Origin: Allotamlana fucoidanivorans
GTDB taxonomy: Bacteria > Bacteroidota > Bacteroidia > Flavobacteriales > Flavobacteriaceae
DNA length: 64,000 nucleotides
Direction of reading: 5' to 3'
Assembly (NCBI RefSeq): GCF_045788535.1
Contig: NZ_CP074074.1
Span: forward strand, 1,984,001-2,048,000
Shown here in pieces: positions 52,530-63,102 of this stretch (its first letter is position 1; each line of letters starts with the position of its first letter). The notes below the pieces were generated by a model. The model made no database searches and was not told the origin of the DNA. It worked only from the letters and a program-made list of their open reading frames with translations. The translations under genes and the position numbers were made by a program.

Positions 52530-55169
52530 ATGATTTTTTCAAATAGTTATTTAAGATTAATTAAAATAAAAAAGATTCTTCAGGTTAATTTTTTACTTGT
52601 GTTATTTCTTTTTTTATTAGGTTGTAAATCTCAGAACAAAGATAAGGTTTTGCCTGGGGAAATACGTTTAACAGCAGAAGCAGTTCACCCCTTATGGCGC
52701 GCTAATGCTTTTCCAGATAATATAAAATCAGATATTAACCCTCCGGCATACTTTTGGCCTTCAAAGCGTAGGGGCTTTACAGAACCTTTGATTAATTATG
52801 AGTTTCAGTTAAGTAGTGATAGTATGTTCTATTCAATACATGAAAATGTAAAAGGACACAATCCATCCTCTTATGTTAGCAAAAAACCATTGAAAAAAGG
52901 GAAATGGTATTGGAGATATCGAGAAGAGGGAAAAGCTTGGAATGGTAATTTTTCGTTTTTAATAACCGATAGTTCTCGTTTAGATAGTAGACCCAGTTCG
53001 GATGTACTTGTGCGTAATGTTAAATCAGAGGTTAAACGACCAAGAGTAGTTATACGACAAGAGCGTTTAGAAACAGTTCGAGATACATTTAAGGCTAACG
53101 GAATAACTGAAGCATTGCTTAAAGAGAGTGAAGAATACTTTGGTGTGATTCTTCCTGAAAAAGAATGGGGAGGTAAATTCTATAAAAATGCTAAACGAGT
53201 TTTTAAGCCTAAAAAATTCCCGGATGGTCATATAAAATCAAAAATTACAGCTCCCATATGGATGAATGCTATTAAGAGTTTATGTGTGTCTTATTTACTC
53301 ACTAATGATGCTAAATACGCTAACGAAGCTCTACGTTGGGGAATGAGGGTCACAGAGTTCGATATTTTAACTAATAATAACCTTACTTATGACGGTAATC
53401 CGGTTCCAGATGGTTTTGATTTTGCTATGTATTTGGATGCAATAACCTATCTATACGATTGTTTGTATAACTATATGTCAGATAGTCAGAAAGAAAGTAT
53501 TCGTGAAAACCTATCGAAAAGATTAGAAATATATTACCAGTACTACACTAACCGTCTAGAAAATAGATGTATTGATAACCATACTTGGCAAATTAGTTTA
53601 GGGGCTTTTGTTCGCGGTGCCATTACTGTAGTAGGAGATATACCTGAAGCAGACAAGTACTTGTCTTATGCATATGATATATGGACAGCTATTGATCCTG
53701 AACAAAGTCACACAGACGGTGGGTGGTTTGGAGGTGGATATGTGGCTGTAAATATTGATGTTTGGACAGAAGTTCCATGTTATTTTAATACATATACAGG
53801 CCATAATTTTTATGATTACCCTTTCTATAGAAATCATCCTTTATATTTTTTATACAGACAACCACCAGGTTCTGTAGAGGATGGTTTTTCTGGTGATGGT
53901 TATGGCTCAAATTCAAAGACTATAGGAGACAAATTAGGTTTATGGCTAAACATATTAGATGCAGAATTGAATTCTCCAGTTGCAGGATGGCTAGCAAATT
54001 CAAATAAAGGAAAGCTTAATAAACCAGAAAAGTTTAAGACGTTTGCTTGGACAAGGCAAACTGAGGGAAAGCCACTAAAAAATAGTCGTATTGTTGATAG
54101 TTTAGGTAAAATGCCACAATCTAGAGCGTTTAAAGATATTGGTATAGTAAATATGCACAGCGATTTACTAAACCCCAAAAACGATTTGCACGTTGCCTTA
54201 AGATCCAGTCCTTTCGGTACATTTGGCCATAATTTGGCTAGTCATAATGCATTCAATGTAATATACAAAGGAGATTATCTTTTTGCCCCCTTTGGACATA
54301 GGCATGGAGGCGCAAAGAATAATGCTACTACCTACAAACATACAAGAGGCCATAACAGTATATTGATAAATGGTAAAGGACAACCTTATAGCCCAGAAGC
54401 TTATGGGTGGATTCCAAGATTTTTGGATGGCAAAACTATAAGTTACGCATGTGGAGATGCTTCTAATGCATATGACGCCGAACCTTTTGAGCGTGAAACT
54501 CAACTGTTTTCAAGAGCTAAACTAAAAGTTGAAGAACATATTTCTCGAGGTCTTTTAGAGCGTTTTAGAAGGCATGTTGTGTTCATTAGGCCTTCAATAA
54601 TATTAGTATATGATGAATTAGAGGCCGATACCCCTGTACAATGGGACTGGGTGTTACATTCCAGAAAAGATTTAAAAAAGAGAGAATCCAGCTTAGAAGT
54701 TAAGAATGTAAACGCAAGAGTTGATTTTAAAAGTAGTTCGCCAATGGAGATAAGTATTAACGATAAACCTTTATTTCCAGCTATTAATGTAGACGGAAGA
54801 GCAGGAGCAAAACCAGGTACTCCTTACCCACAAATTGGTAATCATGCCTTTGTGTCTTCTTCTGAGAAAGTAGAGAAAATCAGAATAATGTCTATAATTC
54901 AGGTTGGAGATGTAAAACCAATCAAAACATTGTCTAAGGATGAATTCCTGATTGGAGATTGGACTATAACAAGTGAGTTAAATCCAAATAAGATGGCAAA
55001 TATGAAGGTGTTTAATACCGATAATACAGTCAATTTTACACTAAAATCAAACGATGGTGAGTCTGTTTTAAAAGAAGTGTTGCAGGGTAAGCTTGTGGAG
55101 TCAAAAATAGTTGATCAATTACCCTATCATGCTCAAGGATTGAAACATGATTCAAATATTAAACAATAG
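52530..55169 (+). CDS. DUF4962-heparinase II/III polysaccharide lyase-like lipoprotein (PUL)
   Basis: 879 aa with lipobox VLFLFLLGCKSQNKDK. Same architecture as the protein at 45296: DUF4962 region (PLKKGKWYWRYREEGKAWNG), toroid with SHTDGGWFGGGYVAVNIDVW, and heparinase II/III part with LRSSPFGTFGHNLASHNAFN and YKHTRGHNSILINGKGQ. The HNLASHN site differs from NHAHPAQN of the paralogue, so the two could have different specificities. Probably a second lyase for the same acidic glycan, anchored at the membrane. Confidence 0.82.
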   Translation: MIFSNSYLRLIKIKKILQVNFLLVLFLFLLGCKSQNKDKVLPGEIRLTAEAVHPLWRANAFPDNIKSDINPPAYFWPSKRRGFTEPLINYEFQLSSDSMFYSIHENVKGHNPSSYVSKKPLKKGKWYWRYREEGKAWNGNFSFLITDSSRLDSRPSSDVLVRNVKSEVKRPRVVIRQERLETVRDTFKANGITEALLKESEEYFGVILPEKEWGGKFYKNAKRVFKPKKFPDGHIKSKITAPIWMNAIKSLCVSYLLTNDAKYANEALRWGMRVTEFDILTNNNLTYDGNPVPDGFDFAMYLDAITYLYDCLYNYMSDSQKESIRENLSKRLEIYYQYYTNRLENRCIDNHTWQISLGAFVRGAITVVGDIPEADKYLSYAYDIWTAIDPEQSHTDGGWFGGGYVAVNIDVWTEVPCYFNTYTGHNFYDYPFYRNHPLYFLYRQPPGSVEDGFSGDGYGSNSKTIGDKLGLWLNILDAELNSPVAGWLANSNKGKLNKPEKFKTFAWTRQTEGKPLKNSRIVDSLGKMPQSRAFKDIGIVNMHSDLLNPKNDLHVALRSSPFGTFGHNLASHNAFNVIYKGDYLFAPFGHRHGGAKNNATTYKHTRGHNSILINGKGQPYSPEAYGWIPRFLDGKTISYACGDASNAYDAEPFERETQLFSRAKLKVEEHISRGLLERFRRHVVFIRPSIILVYDELEADTPVQWDWVLHSRKDLKKRESSLEVKNVNARVDFKSSSPMEISINDKPLFPAINVDGRAGAKPGTPYPQIGNHAFVSSSEKVEKIRIMSIIQVGDVKPIKTLSKDEFLIGDWTITSELNPNKMANMKVFNTDNTVNFTLKSNDGESVLKEVLQGKLVESKIVDQLPYHAQGLKHDSNIKQ

Positions 55170-55186
55170 AATTAAATTTTAAATAA

Positions 55187-57439
55187 ATGAAAAAAACATC
55201 AAACCAATTTTATAAACCTTTGTTAGTAATAATGCTTTTACTAATTAATATAGTTTATTCAAGCACTTATAGTGGCTCAGATAGATATATGGATAAAGTA
55301 AATGAAATAGCACTAGATAATAATTATATCCAAAGAAAAGTAGGCGTTGTTTCCGGGGTTCTTAAAACGATTAGCATCTACAATAAAATAGCGGGTAAGC
55401 ATATATTTCCGGAAAGTGCTGATGAGTTTGAATTGAGAATTTCAAAAGATGCATCAAAACCTACAAAAGATATTACGCTAAAATCAAAAGATTTTGAAGT
55501 AATAAATTTTACTGGAACAGAAAATGAAATTGTTGCCGAACTTCAAAATAAAACCTATCAAATTAATGTAAAGGTATATTACACGTTAGATCCAAATGAT
55601 TTTTATGGGCATAAGTTTTTAAAAATAACATCTAAAGATGAATACGTTATTGAAGTTTTGGATATTGAATCAATTTCTTTAAAAGATGCTTATGAGCCTT
55701 ATCGAGCCAAAAACCTTATGTGGACAAAAACAAAGTTTCTACCTAATTTGGGGCAGCCTGTATATACATCGCGATCAGCTACTTTTTGGGGTGTTGAATT
55801 TCCAGCCTCATGGAACAGAATTGAAAATGAAAATGACATACACTGTGGTTATCAAGCTGCTGTTGAGCTCAAACCAAATAAAACTTATACAAGTTATAAA
55901 GCGGTATTTGGAGTGGGAGATGATTCAGAATATATTAAAGATTCATTCTTAAAATATATTGATGAGATTAGATTAATACCTTTTGATTTACATGTTCAGT
56001 ATAATTCTTGGTTTGATTTTTCTGCCTCAATCACACAAAAAAAATTCTTAGGGTCGCTCGAAACTCTAAATAATGAACTAGTAATTAAAAGAGGCTGTAA
56101 GCCAATTGATGTTTATGTTGTTGATGATGGTTGGCAAAATTCAAGACCAAATCGTTCTCCTTTAGAAGATTGGAGTAAAGGTATGTACGGGGTAAATACA
56201 TTGGTTTTTGATGAAGATATGAAGACTGTAAAAGATGAAATTGAAAAAAAAGGTTCAAAGATGGGGCTGTGGGCAAGTCCTGCTTGTTTATTTGGAGCTA
56301 CCGCTAATCTAGATGTTTTAGAAAAAAATGGTTTGGAGACTTTGGTTGGAAGCCCTCATCGTAGAACAGGAAAGGTAGCAAAGTCTATGTCAATGGTAGG
56401 AGAAAAATACATGGAATTGTTAGAAGAGGCATTACTCAGAATGGTTGATATGGGGGCTGTTTATTTCAAGTTAGATGGGATTTTTGGCCACATGGGTGCT
56501 AGGTTTTTTGAAGTAGTTCCTAACAGAGGAACCCCCGTAATGACTCATTTATTACCTAAGGATATTGTTGCAGATGATGTAAGACTGAATGATGAAAAAT
56601 TTGATGAAATGAAGCGGTATTATATTACCCGAGGTACAGAGCGTTTAATCAAAATTTACGAGAAAATGATAGCACTCAATCCTAAAGTGCGTATTCTTAA
56701 TCATAATGGTGCTACTATAAGCCCATGGTGGTTAATGACAACAGATGTTATTAGTTTGGTTAACCAGCAAGATGGTGCACAAGGAGGTAGTGATAGAAAC
56801 GCTCAAATGGTTTACCGAGATGGTATTTATTACCAGACTGTTAAAACTGATGGCAATCAAATACCAATCAATTCTATCTTTAATCATGAGCCAGCAAAAG
56901 ATGGAGGAGACCGCTTTGATGATGCAAATTTTGAAGATTTCAGAAATTATTTTTTTATGAATCTGGCTAGGGGAACGGCCATGGTAGAGCTGTATGTACA
57001 GGTTAGAAGTTTAGATAAAAGTGATTACGATGTTATAGCTGATGGTTTAAAATGGTTATACAAAGCCTACCCAGCTTTTAAGAGATCTAGAATGCATGGG
57101 TATAATCCATTAGGAGAAAATACATTTGATGAAATAAACGTAAACTTAAAAAACATAAATATTGATAAAGATACTAATGTGTATGGCTATACAGGATGGA
57201 ATGAAAATCAAGGTTTCGTGTCAATACATAATCCTACCCTAGAAACAAAAACGTATTCATTTAAGCTAGACAGAAAATTTGGACTGTTACCAAATACCAA
57301 TGGGCAATTAGTTTTTGATTTAAGTTCCCCAATGCAAGAAAAAATTACTGGTCTTAAAAAGGAGTGGAGATACGGGGAAACTGTTACTTTAAAAATAAAC
57401 CCAAAGGATGTAATTATTTTAGACTTTAATAAAAAATAA
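55187..57439 (+). CDS. GH36-like TIM-barrel glycosidase (PUL)
   Basis: 750 aa with signal peptide (LLVIMLLLINIVYSSTYSGS). N-terminal beta domain, then a barrel with PIDVYVVDDGWQNSRPNRSP, KMGLWASPACLFG, GAVYFKLDGIFGHMGAR (KxD motif with likely nucleophile) and ILNHNGATISPWWLMTTDVI. It belongs to the same broad GH36-like clan as the proteins at 42943 and 59185 but is more divergent. Substrate unknown. Confidence 0.75.
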   Translation: MKKTSNQFYKPLLVIMLLLINIVYSSTYSGSDRYMDKVNEIALDNNYIQRKVGVVSGVLKTISIYNKIAGKHIFPESADEFELRISKDASKPTKDITLKSKDFEVINFTGTENEIVAELQNKTYQINVKVYYTLDPNDFYGHKFLKITSKDEYVIEVLDIESISLKDAYEPYRAKNLMWTKTKFLPNLGQPVYTSRSATFWGVEFPASWNRIENENDIHCGYQAAVELKPNKTYTSYKAVFGVGDDSEYIKDSFLKYIDEIRLIPFDLHVQYNSWFDFSASITQKKFLGSLETLNNELVIKRGCKPIDVYVVDDGWQNSRPNRSPLEDWSKGMYGVNTLVFDEDMKTVKDEIEKKGSKMGLWASPACLFGATANLDVLEKNGLETLVGSPHRRTGKVAKSMSMVGEKYMELLEEALLRMVDMGAVYFKLDGIFGHMGARFFEVVPNRGTPVMTHLLPKDIVADDVRLNDEKFDEMKRYYITRGTERLIKIYEKMIALNPKVRILNHNGATISPWWLMTTDVISLVNQQDGAQGGSDRNAQMVYRDGIYYQTVKTDGNQIPINSIFNHEPAKDGGDRFDDANFEDFRNYFFMNLARGTAMVELYVQVRSLDKSDYDVIADGLKWLYKAYPAFKRSRMHGYNPLGENTFDEINVNLKNINIDKDTNVYGYTGWNENQGFVSIHNPTLETKTYSFKLDRKFGLLPNTNGQLVFDLSSPMQEKITGLKKEWRYGETVTLKINPKDVIILDFNKK

Positions 57440-57448
57440 ATTTTTAAC

Positions 57449-59188
57449 ATGATTTTTCAATTAAGATATATTAGACTTATTTTACTAATTGCAATGATAC
57501 CTGCTTTTGGAGTTAGTCAAAATATAGGAACTAAATCTAGGCCAAATGTGATTATTCTATATTTTGATGATTTAGGTTATGGAGATTTAGGAGCTAATAA
57601 TCCAACGGGGTTGGAGATACCTGTAAATTCGGAATATTTGAGTAATTCAAAACAAACTCTAACTCCAAATTTAGATAAACTGGCTATGCAAGGTATCCGT
57701 TTTACTAACGGTCATTCTGCTGATGCCGTCTGCTCTCCAGCTAGATATGCTTTATTAACTGGTAGATACGCATGGCGAACAGCTTTAAAAAGTGGAGTTC
57801 TAGGTGGCTACAGTAAAACTTTTATGCCCAAGAATCAATTTACTATTGCAAATATGTTTAAATCGCTTGGATATCATACGGCTATGGTGGGGAAGTGGCA
57901 TATTGGTATGCAATTTTATAATGAAGAAGGCAAGCCAGTAAAATTACCCACTAATCCAAAACCAACAATACTAGAAAACAACACCATTGATTTCTCAAAA
58001 CCACTTACAGATACCCCCTTTCATCATGGGTTTGAGTATTTCTATGGAACAACGGCATCATTAGATATGTATCCCTATGCATGGGTAGAATCTAATAATA
58101 AGAAAGTACATGTTTTAATAAAAGGGGGTGTAGTCAACAATGATAAAGTTTATTTTACTGAAGCGAAAATTGCTAGCAATGAAGATTTGAAAGAAGGAAA
58201 TATGCCTTTTAAGTCAAGACCTGGAGTTTATGACCCTAGTTTTGCACAAGAGGACTATTTGCAAATTCAAAGTCAAAAAGTTAGAGATTTAATGAAGTGC
58301 TATGAGTCTAGTGAAGAACCGTTTTTTATATATGTACCAATTCCTGCCCCTCATGAACCTTATGCAATTCAACAGAAATTTAAAGGGGTCACAGGTTTTG
58401 ATTATGGTGATTATTTGGTTCAAACAGATTATTATGCAGGTGAAATTATTGATGCACTAGGAGACCCAAATGATCCTAAAAGTTTAGCTTCTAATACTAT
58501 AGTATTTGTTACTAGTGATAATGGTCCAGAAAACGCAGCCTATAGAACAGGTATAAAAGTAGGTCATGACTCCAATGGTCCATACAAGGGTATCAAGCGA
58601 GATAATTGGGAAGGAGGTACGCGAGTGCCATTTATAATACGTTGGCCAGAAATTGTAAAGCCCAAAACCGTTACTTCAGATGTTTTTTTACAGGGTGATT
58701 TTATCGCTACAATGGCTGATTACTTTGGATTTAAATTAGACTATAATTCAAAGGCTCCAGATGCAGAAAGCTTTCTACCAGTTTTATCTGGGACTAAAAT
58801 GCCTGAAAAAAGGAGACCAGCTATAATCCAACACTCAAGTAAGGGGCAATTTGCTATTGTGGATTATAAAGGTGAATGGAAGCTTATAGATGGAACTGCT
58901 GGTGGAGGAAATAATCATACTCCAGACTCGAATAATAATATGATTATTAATGCTCGGGGTAAAATAGGAGGTACCCCTCGTCAGCTCTATAATTTATTAA
59001 GTGATCCAGGCGAGCAAGATAATTTGCTAGTTGATGATCCAAATAATCCAAATGACAATTCATCCCCTTCTAAGGAACATTTGGAAAAAGAAAAAGAACT
59101 ATACGAATTATTGGTATTAATACGAGGGAATAAACCTAAAGGGACAATTGGTACCAGTTATGTAAACGCTAAAAATAACAGAAAATGA
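57449..59188 (+). CDS. Family S1 sulfatase (PUL)
   Basis: 579 aa with signal peptide (LLIAMIPAFGVSQN). The formylglycine motif is CSPAR in ADAVCSPARYALLTGRY; the metal site includes ILYFDDLGYGDLG and FVTSDNGPEN, and GKWHIG supplies the usual Lys/His. A Cys-type sulfatase that needs a formylglycine-generating enzyme encoded elsewhere. It would remove sulfate esters from the glycan. Its stop overlaps the next start by 4 bp. The subfamily cannot be assigned by eye. Confidence 0.92.
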   Translation: MIFQLRYIRLILLIAMIPAFGVSQNIGTKSRPNVIILYFDDLGYGDLGANNPTGLEIPVNSEYLSNSKQTLTPNLDKLAMQGIRFTNGHSADAVCSPARYALLTGRYAWRTALKSGVLGGYSKTFMPKNQFTIANMFKSLGYHTAMVGKWHIGMQFYNEEGKPVKLPTNPKPTILENNTIDFSKPLTDTPFHHGFEYFYGTTASLDMYPYAWVESNNKKVHVLIKGGVVNNDKVYFTEAKIASNEDLKEGNMPFKSRPGVYDPSFAQEDYLQIQSQKVRDLMKCYESSEEPFFIYVPIPAPHEPYAIQQKFKGVTGFDYGDYLVQTDYYAGEIIDALGDPNDPKSLASNTIVFVTSDNGPENAAYRTGIKVGHDSNGPYKGIKRDNWEGGTRVPFIIRWPEIVKPKTVTSDVFLQGDFIATMADYFGFKLDYNSKAPDAESFLPVLSGTKMPEKRRPAIIQHSSKGQFAIVDYKGEWKLIDGTAGGGNNHTPDSNNNMIINARGKIGGTPRQLYNLLSDPGEQDNLLVDDPNNPNDNSSPSKEHLEKEKELYELLVLIRGNKPKGTIGTSYVNAKNNRK

Positions 59189-61533
59189 TAAAACAAAAAA
59201 CATTATTGTTGCTTCTATTATGTCAAACCTTCTTTTATAGTTATTCTTTGAATGATAAAAATAAAGTTTACAGAATTAGTAGCGATTTTATTCATGTAAC
59301 ATTTGACGAGACTGATGGTAAACTTGCTTTAGCAACCTTAGATGAGAATGTTTTTTTTGAAACGAAGTTTAAAAGCTTTGTTAAAGATAAAACTAAAACT
59401 ATAAAAAGTCATGAAATTTCAAATCTAGGTTTTTCAAACTCTATTGAAATACACTTATTAAATGGTGAGATTAAATTGGTCAGTTTGATTGATGGTGTGC
59501 CATTTGCGTTTTTAGAGACAATAGTGGTTAACTCTTCAAAAAGACCGTTGAAAGTAGATAAGATTGATATTTGTGATGCAAAAATTTTGCCTATGGTTGA
59601 AGATAGTAAATTAAGAGTTTTGGGAACAGGCGGATTAACTTTAGTTAATGAACAACCTAATTCTGGAAAAAAGTTACATAAAAAACCTTATAAAATCAAT
59701 GAAGCATCTAGAGTATCTCCTGCAGGAAGTTATATGTTTTTATCCATAGCAAATCCTGAAACGAGAAGTGGTTTTGTCGGTGGTTGGATTTCATCTAATA
59801 AAGGTAGTGGTATAATTCACTATTTTTCTAATAAAGGAACAACCAATATTAGAGCAAGTATTGATTATGGGCGTTTAAATATTCTCGAACATAGCAATTT
59901 TGACACGGAAGTTCTTGCATTGGGTTATTTTAAGGATTGTAGATTAGGACTAGAATCTTATGCAGACATAGTGGCCAATTACTATGAAATTGAGTTAAAC
60001 CCGCAATTAGACGGATATTGTACATGGTATAGCAGACCTAATGGAAGAGCCTCAGATGAAAATAAAATTATTGAGCTATCAGAAGATGCAAAGAAAAAAT
60101 TAAAGCCTTATGGTTTTGATTTCATACAAATTGATGATAAATGGCAAAGAGGTTTGTATAAAAATGGACCAAGGAGGGTATTTGTAAACCATCGTGAAGA
60201 TGGGCCATACCCAAATGGAATGAAACCTGTTGCTGAAAAAATTAAAAATATGGGGCTTACACCAGGAATTTGGTGGATGCCATTTGCAGGGACTTTTGAT
60301 GACGATTTTTTTTCTGATAAGCAATATCTATTCTCCAAGAACCAAGACGGAACACCCTATGTTGCTAAATGGGGGGGGGCAGCTTTTGATTTGACAAACC
60401 CAAAAACTTTAAAATACGTTGGTGATATATCTCATAGATTAGCTAATGATTGGGGATATAAGTATTTTAAAATAGATGGACTATGGATGGGTACATCAAC
60501 AAAAAATCAATACGGTAATAATGAATATATTGGTAATGATCATTTGGGAGAACAAATAGTTGAAAATCCTAATATCACACCTATTGAGTCCTATAGGCTT
60601 GGGCTTAAAACGATTCGCGATACAGTAGGGAAAGATGTTTTTATTCTGGGATGTAATACTTCTCAAAACATGAGAGTTTTTGGAGCTTCTTTTGGATTAA
60701 TGGACGCGATGAGAATTGGTCCGGATAATAAACCTGAGTGGAAGTACTTAAAAATGGGACCTTGGCATGGAACAAATAGATATTTCTTACACGGGAAGGT
60801 TTGGTACAATGATCCAGATCCGTTATATGTAAGAAATGAAATGCCTATTGAACATTCAAAAGTTATATGTTCATGGGTTTCAATTTCAGGACAATTAAAT
60901 GTATTTAGTGAGTGGTTGCCAGATCTGAATCCAGAAAGACTCCATCTTTTACAGCGGACACTTCCTTCTCACGGATTAACTGCCCGACCGGTGGATTTAT
61001 TTGAAGAATTCTTTCCTAAGATTTGGGAATTGGATAACCCTGTCCTGGACCAAAAAATAGTAGCTGTTTTTAATTGGGAAGATGACACTGAACTAGGTTT
61101 CAATAAAGATTTAGAGAAACTAGGTTTAGACTCTGATGAAAATTATGATGTTTACGAGTATTGGACTGGTAGTTACAAGGAAGTAAAAGAGAATTTAAAG
61201 TTGAAAATACCAAAAGCTAGCTGTAGGGTTTTTTCAATTAGAAAAAAGAAATCACATCCACAAGTAATATCAACTTCTAGACATATAACTCAGGGTATAG
61301 TTGATGTCGTTGAAGAAATTTGGGATGAAAAAACAAAAACCTTCTTACTAAAAACCAAAAATATTGAAGATGATAATTACGAAATTCGGATTGTTGTTCC
61401 TTCTGCAATGGAAGTAGATAAAGTTATTTTCAATAAATCAGAGATTCCATTTGAATTAAAAGGAAGCCTTTTAATTGCGAATGTTACAACTAAAATAACT
61501 AAGAACTTTGAGTGGGAAATAAGTTTTAAGTAA
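59185..61533 (+). CDS. GH36-like TIM-barrel glycosidase (PUL)
   Basis: 782 aa with signal peptide (LLLLLLCQTFFYSYSLND). Paralogue of the 42943 protein: both have VLGTGGL-like beta-domain motifs, YCTWYSRPNGRA, PYGFDFIQIDDKWQRG, TPGIWWMPFAG, YKYFKIDGLWMG, AMRIGPDN and PQVISTSRHITQG. The catalytic KxD is kept. It is translationally coupled to the sulfatase, suggesting desulfation before hydrolysis. Substrate unknown. Confidence 0.78.
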   Translation: MIKQKTLLLLLLCQTFFYSYSLNDKNKVYRISSDFIHVTFDETDGKLALATLDENVFFETKFKSFVKDKTKTIKSHEISNLGFSNSIEIHLLNGEIKLVSLIDGVPFAFLETIVVNSSKRPLKVDKIDICDAKILPMVEDSKLRVLGTGGLTLVNEQPNSGKKLHKKPYKINEASRVSPAGSYMFLSIANPETRSGFVGGWISSNKGSGIIHYFSNKGTTNIRASIDYGRLNILEHSNFDTEVLALGYFKDCRLGLESYADIVANYYEIELNPQLDGYCTWYSRPNGRASDENKIIELSEDAKKKLKPYGFDFIQIDDKWQRGLYKNGPRRVFVNHREDGPYPNGMKPVAEKIKNMGLTPGIWWMPFAGTFDDDFFSDKQYLFSKNQDGTPYVAKWGGAAFDLTNPKTLKYVGDISHRLANDWGYKYFKIDGLWMGTSTKNQYGNNEYIGNDHLGEQIVENPNITPIESYRLGLKTIRDTVGKDVFILGCNTSQNMRVFGASFGLMDAMRIGPDNKPEWKYLKMGPWHGTNRYFLHGKVWYNDPDPLYVRNEMPIEHSKVICSWVSISGQLNVFSEWLPDLNPERLHLLQRTLPSHGLTARPVDLFEEFFPKIWELDNPVLDQKIVAVFNWEDDTELGFNKDLEKLGLDSDENYDVYEYWTGSYKEVKENLKLKIPKASCRVFSIRKKKSHPQVISTSRHITQGIVDVVEEIWDEKTKTFLLKTKNIEDDNYEIRIVVPSAMEVDKVIFNKSEIPFELKGSLLIANVTTKITKNFEWEISFK

Positions 61534-61565
61534 TAACCTAAGTATAATTGAACAAACAAAGCTTC

Positions 61566-63041
61566 ATGAAGAAAATAGCACTATATATATCCTTGATACT
61601 TGTATTTGCTTGTGGTAAAAAACATAATATCAATAAAAAGGATGATACATTTCATCAGTTTGAAAGTAATTGGGAGTCATTGTCCAAACAAAACATACCG
61701 GAATGGTTTAAAGATGCCAAATTTGGTATTTATGCCCATTTAGGGGTTTATTGTGTTCCAGCATTTGAAAATGAGTGGTATCCTCGTAAAATGTATTCCT
61801 ATGAAAAGGAGAAGTATCAAAAGGTGAAAGATTACCATAGAAAGACTTATGGTCCGATTAAGGATTTTGGTTATAAGGATTTTATACCACTTTTTAAATG
61901 TGAAAATTTTGATGCTGAGGAATGGGCCGAATTATATAAGAAAGCTGGAGCTAAATTCGCTGGACCTGTAGCAGAGCATCATGATGGCTTTTCCATGTGG
62001 GGTAGCAAAGTTAACAGATGGAATGCTGTTGACATGGGACCAAAAAGAGATATTGCAGGAGAATTAGTTAAAGCTATTAGAAAACGAGATATGAAAGTAG
62101 TTACATCATTCCACCACTCATATAACGTTAGTGGTTTTTTTGTGAAGCAGGATAGTTTAGATACAGGGGATCCAGAATATGCAGATCTTTATGGACAAGA
62201 AGGTTCCAAAATAGCATATGAAAACTGGTTTTTGAAGATGAAAGAAGTTATAGATGAATTTAAACCTGATCAATTATGGTTCGATTTTAAATTAAAGAAT
62301 ATTCCAGATGAATATAAAATTCGTATGGCTCAGTACTATTATAATAAAGAAGCTGAATGGAAAAAAGATGTTATTATTACTAGAAAAAATGACGATTTGC
62401 CTTCTGGGGTTGGTGTGCTTGATGTGGAGAGGAGTAAGCAAGCAAACTCGTCGGATAGGTTGTGGCAAACTGACGATGCTCTTGCTCGATATACATGGAT
62501 ATGGGTTCCAGATATAGAATTAAAACCCGAAAGAGAATTGATCCACGAATTAATTGATATCGTTAGTAAGAATGGTGTGTTATTATTAAATGCCTGCCCT
62601 AAAGCAGATGGTACAATACCTGACGACCAAAAAAAAATACTTTATGCTATAGGAGATTTTTTAAAAATAAACGGACAAGGGATTTATAAGACCAGACCTT
62701 GGAAAATACATGGCGAAGGTCCTAATCTTTATGATAAGGGAAGAGGGATGGACGAATATGAAAAAAAACCAGTTGAATTCACAGGAAATGATATTCGCTT
62801 TACATCTTCAAAGGACGGAAAAATAGTTTATGTACACACTCTAGGTTGGCCAAAAGATAAGTTAATAATAGAGTCTATGGGACTAAATTCGAAATATTTA
62901 AAGGAAAAAATAAAATCTGTTAGTATGCTAGGGAACAATGCTAAAACTAACTGGAATCAAACACAAAATGGGTTAGAAATAGATGTCAGTAATACTAAGC
63001 CAAGAGGAAATCATGCATATACATGGGCTGTACAGTTGTGA
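61566..63041 (+). CDS. GH29 alpha-L-fucosidase, lipoprotein (PUL)
   Basis: 491 aa from the ATG at 61566 (MKKIALYISLILVFACGKKH), which gives a proper lipobox; the longer frame begins with TTG. GH29 motifs: NWESLSKQNIPEWFKDAKFG, AHLGVYCVPAFENEWYPRKM, AGPVAEHHDGFSMWGSKVNR, KVVTSFHHSYN and DQLWFDFKLKN with the likely nucleophile Asp. Closely similar in plan to the copy at 50883, suggesting gene duplication and division of labour between linkages. Confidence 0.9.
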   Translation: MKKIALYISLILVFACGKKHNINKKDDTFHQFESNWESLSKQNIPEWFKDAKFGIYAHLGVYCVPAFENEWYPRKMYSYEKEKYQKVKDYHRKTYGPIKDFGYKDFIPLFKCENFDAEEWAELYKKAGAKFAGPVAEHHDGFSMWGSKVNRWNAVDMGPKRDIAGELVKAIRKRDMKVVTSFHHSYNVSGFFVKQDSLDTGDPEYADLYGQEGSKIAYENWFLKMKEVIDEFKPDQLWFDFKLKNIPDEYKIRMAQYYYNKEAEWKKDVIITRKNDDLPSGVGVLDVERSKQANSSDRLWQTDDALARYTWIWVPDIELKPERELIHELIDIVSKNGVLLLNACPKADGTIPDDQKKILYAIGDFLKINGQGIYKTRPWKIHGEGPNLYDKGRGMDEYEKKPVEFTGNDIRFTSSKDGKIVYVHTLGWPKDKLIIESMGLNSKYLKEKIKSVSMLGNNAKTNWNQTQNGLEIDVSNTKPRGNHAYTWAVQL

Positions 63042-63102
63042 CAAGCCCTTCATGTAGTAGCCACTACTTAATATGACAAATGTTTACATGAAAAATAACA
63101 AT

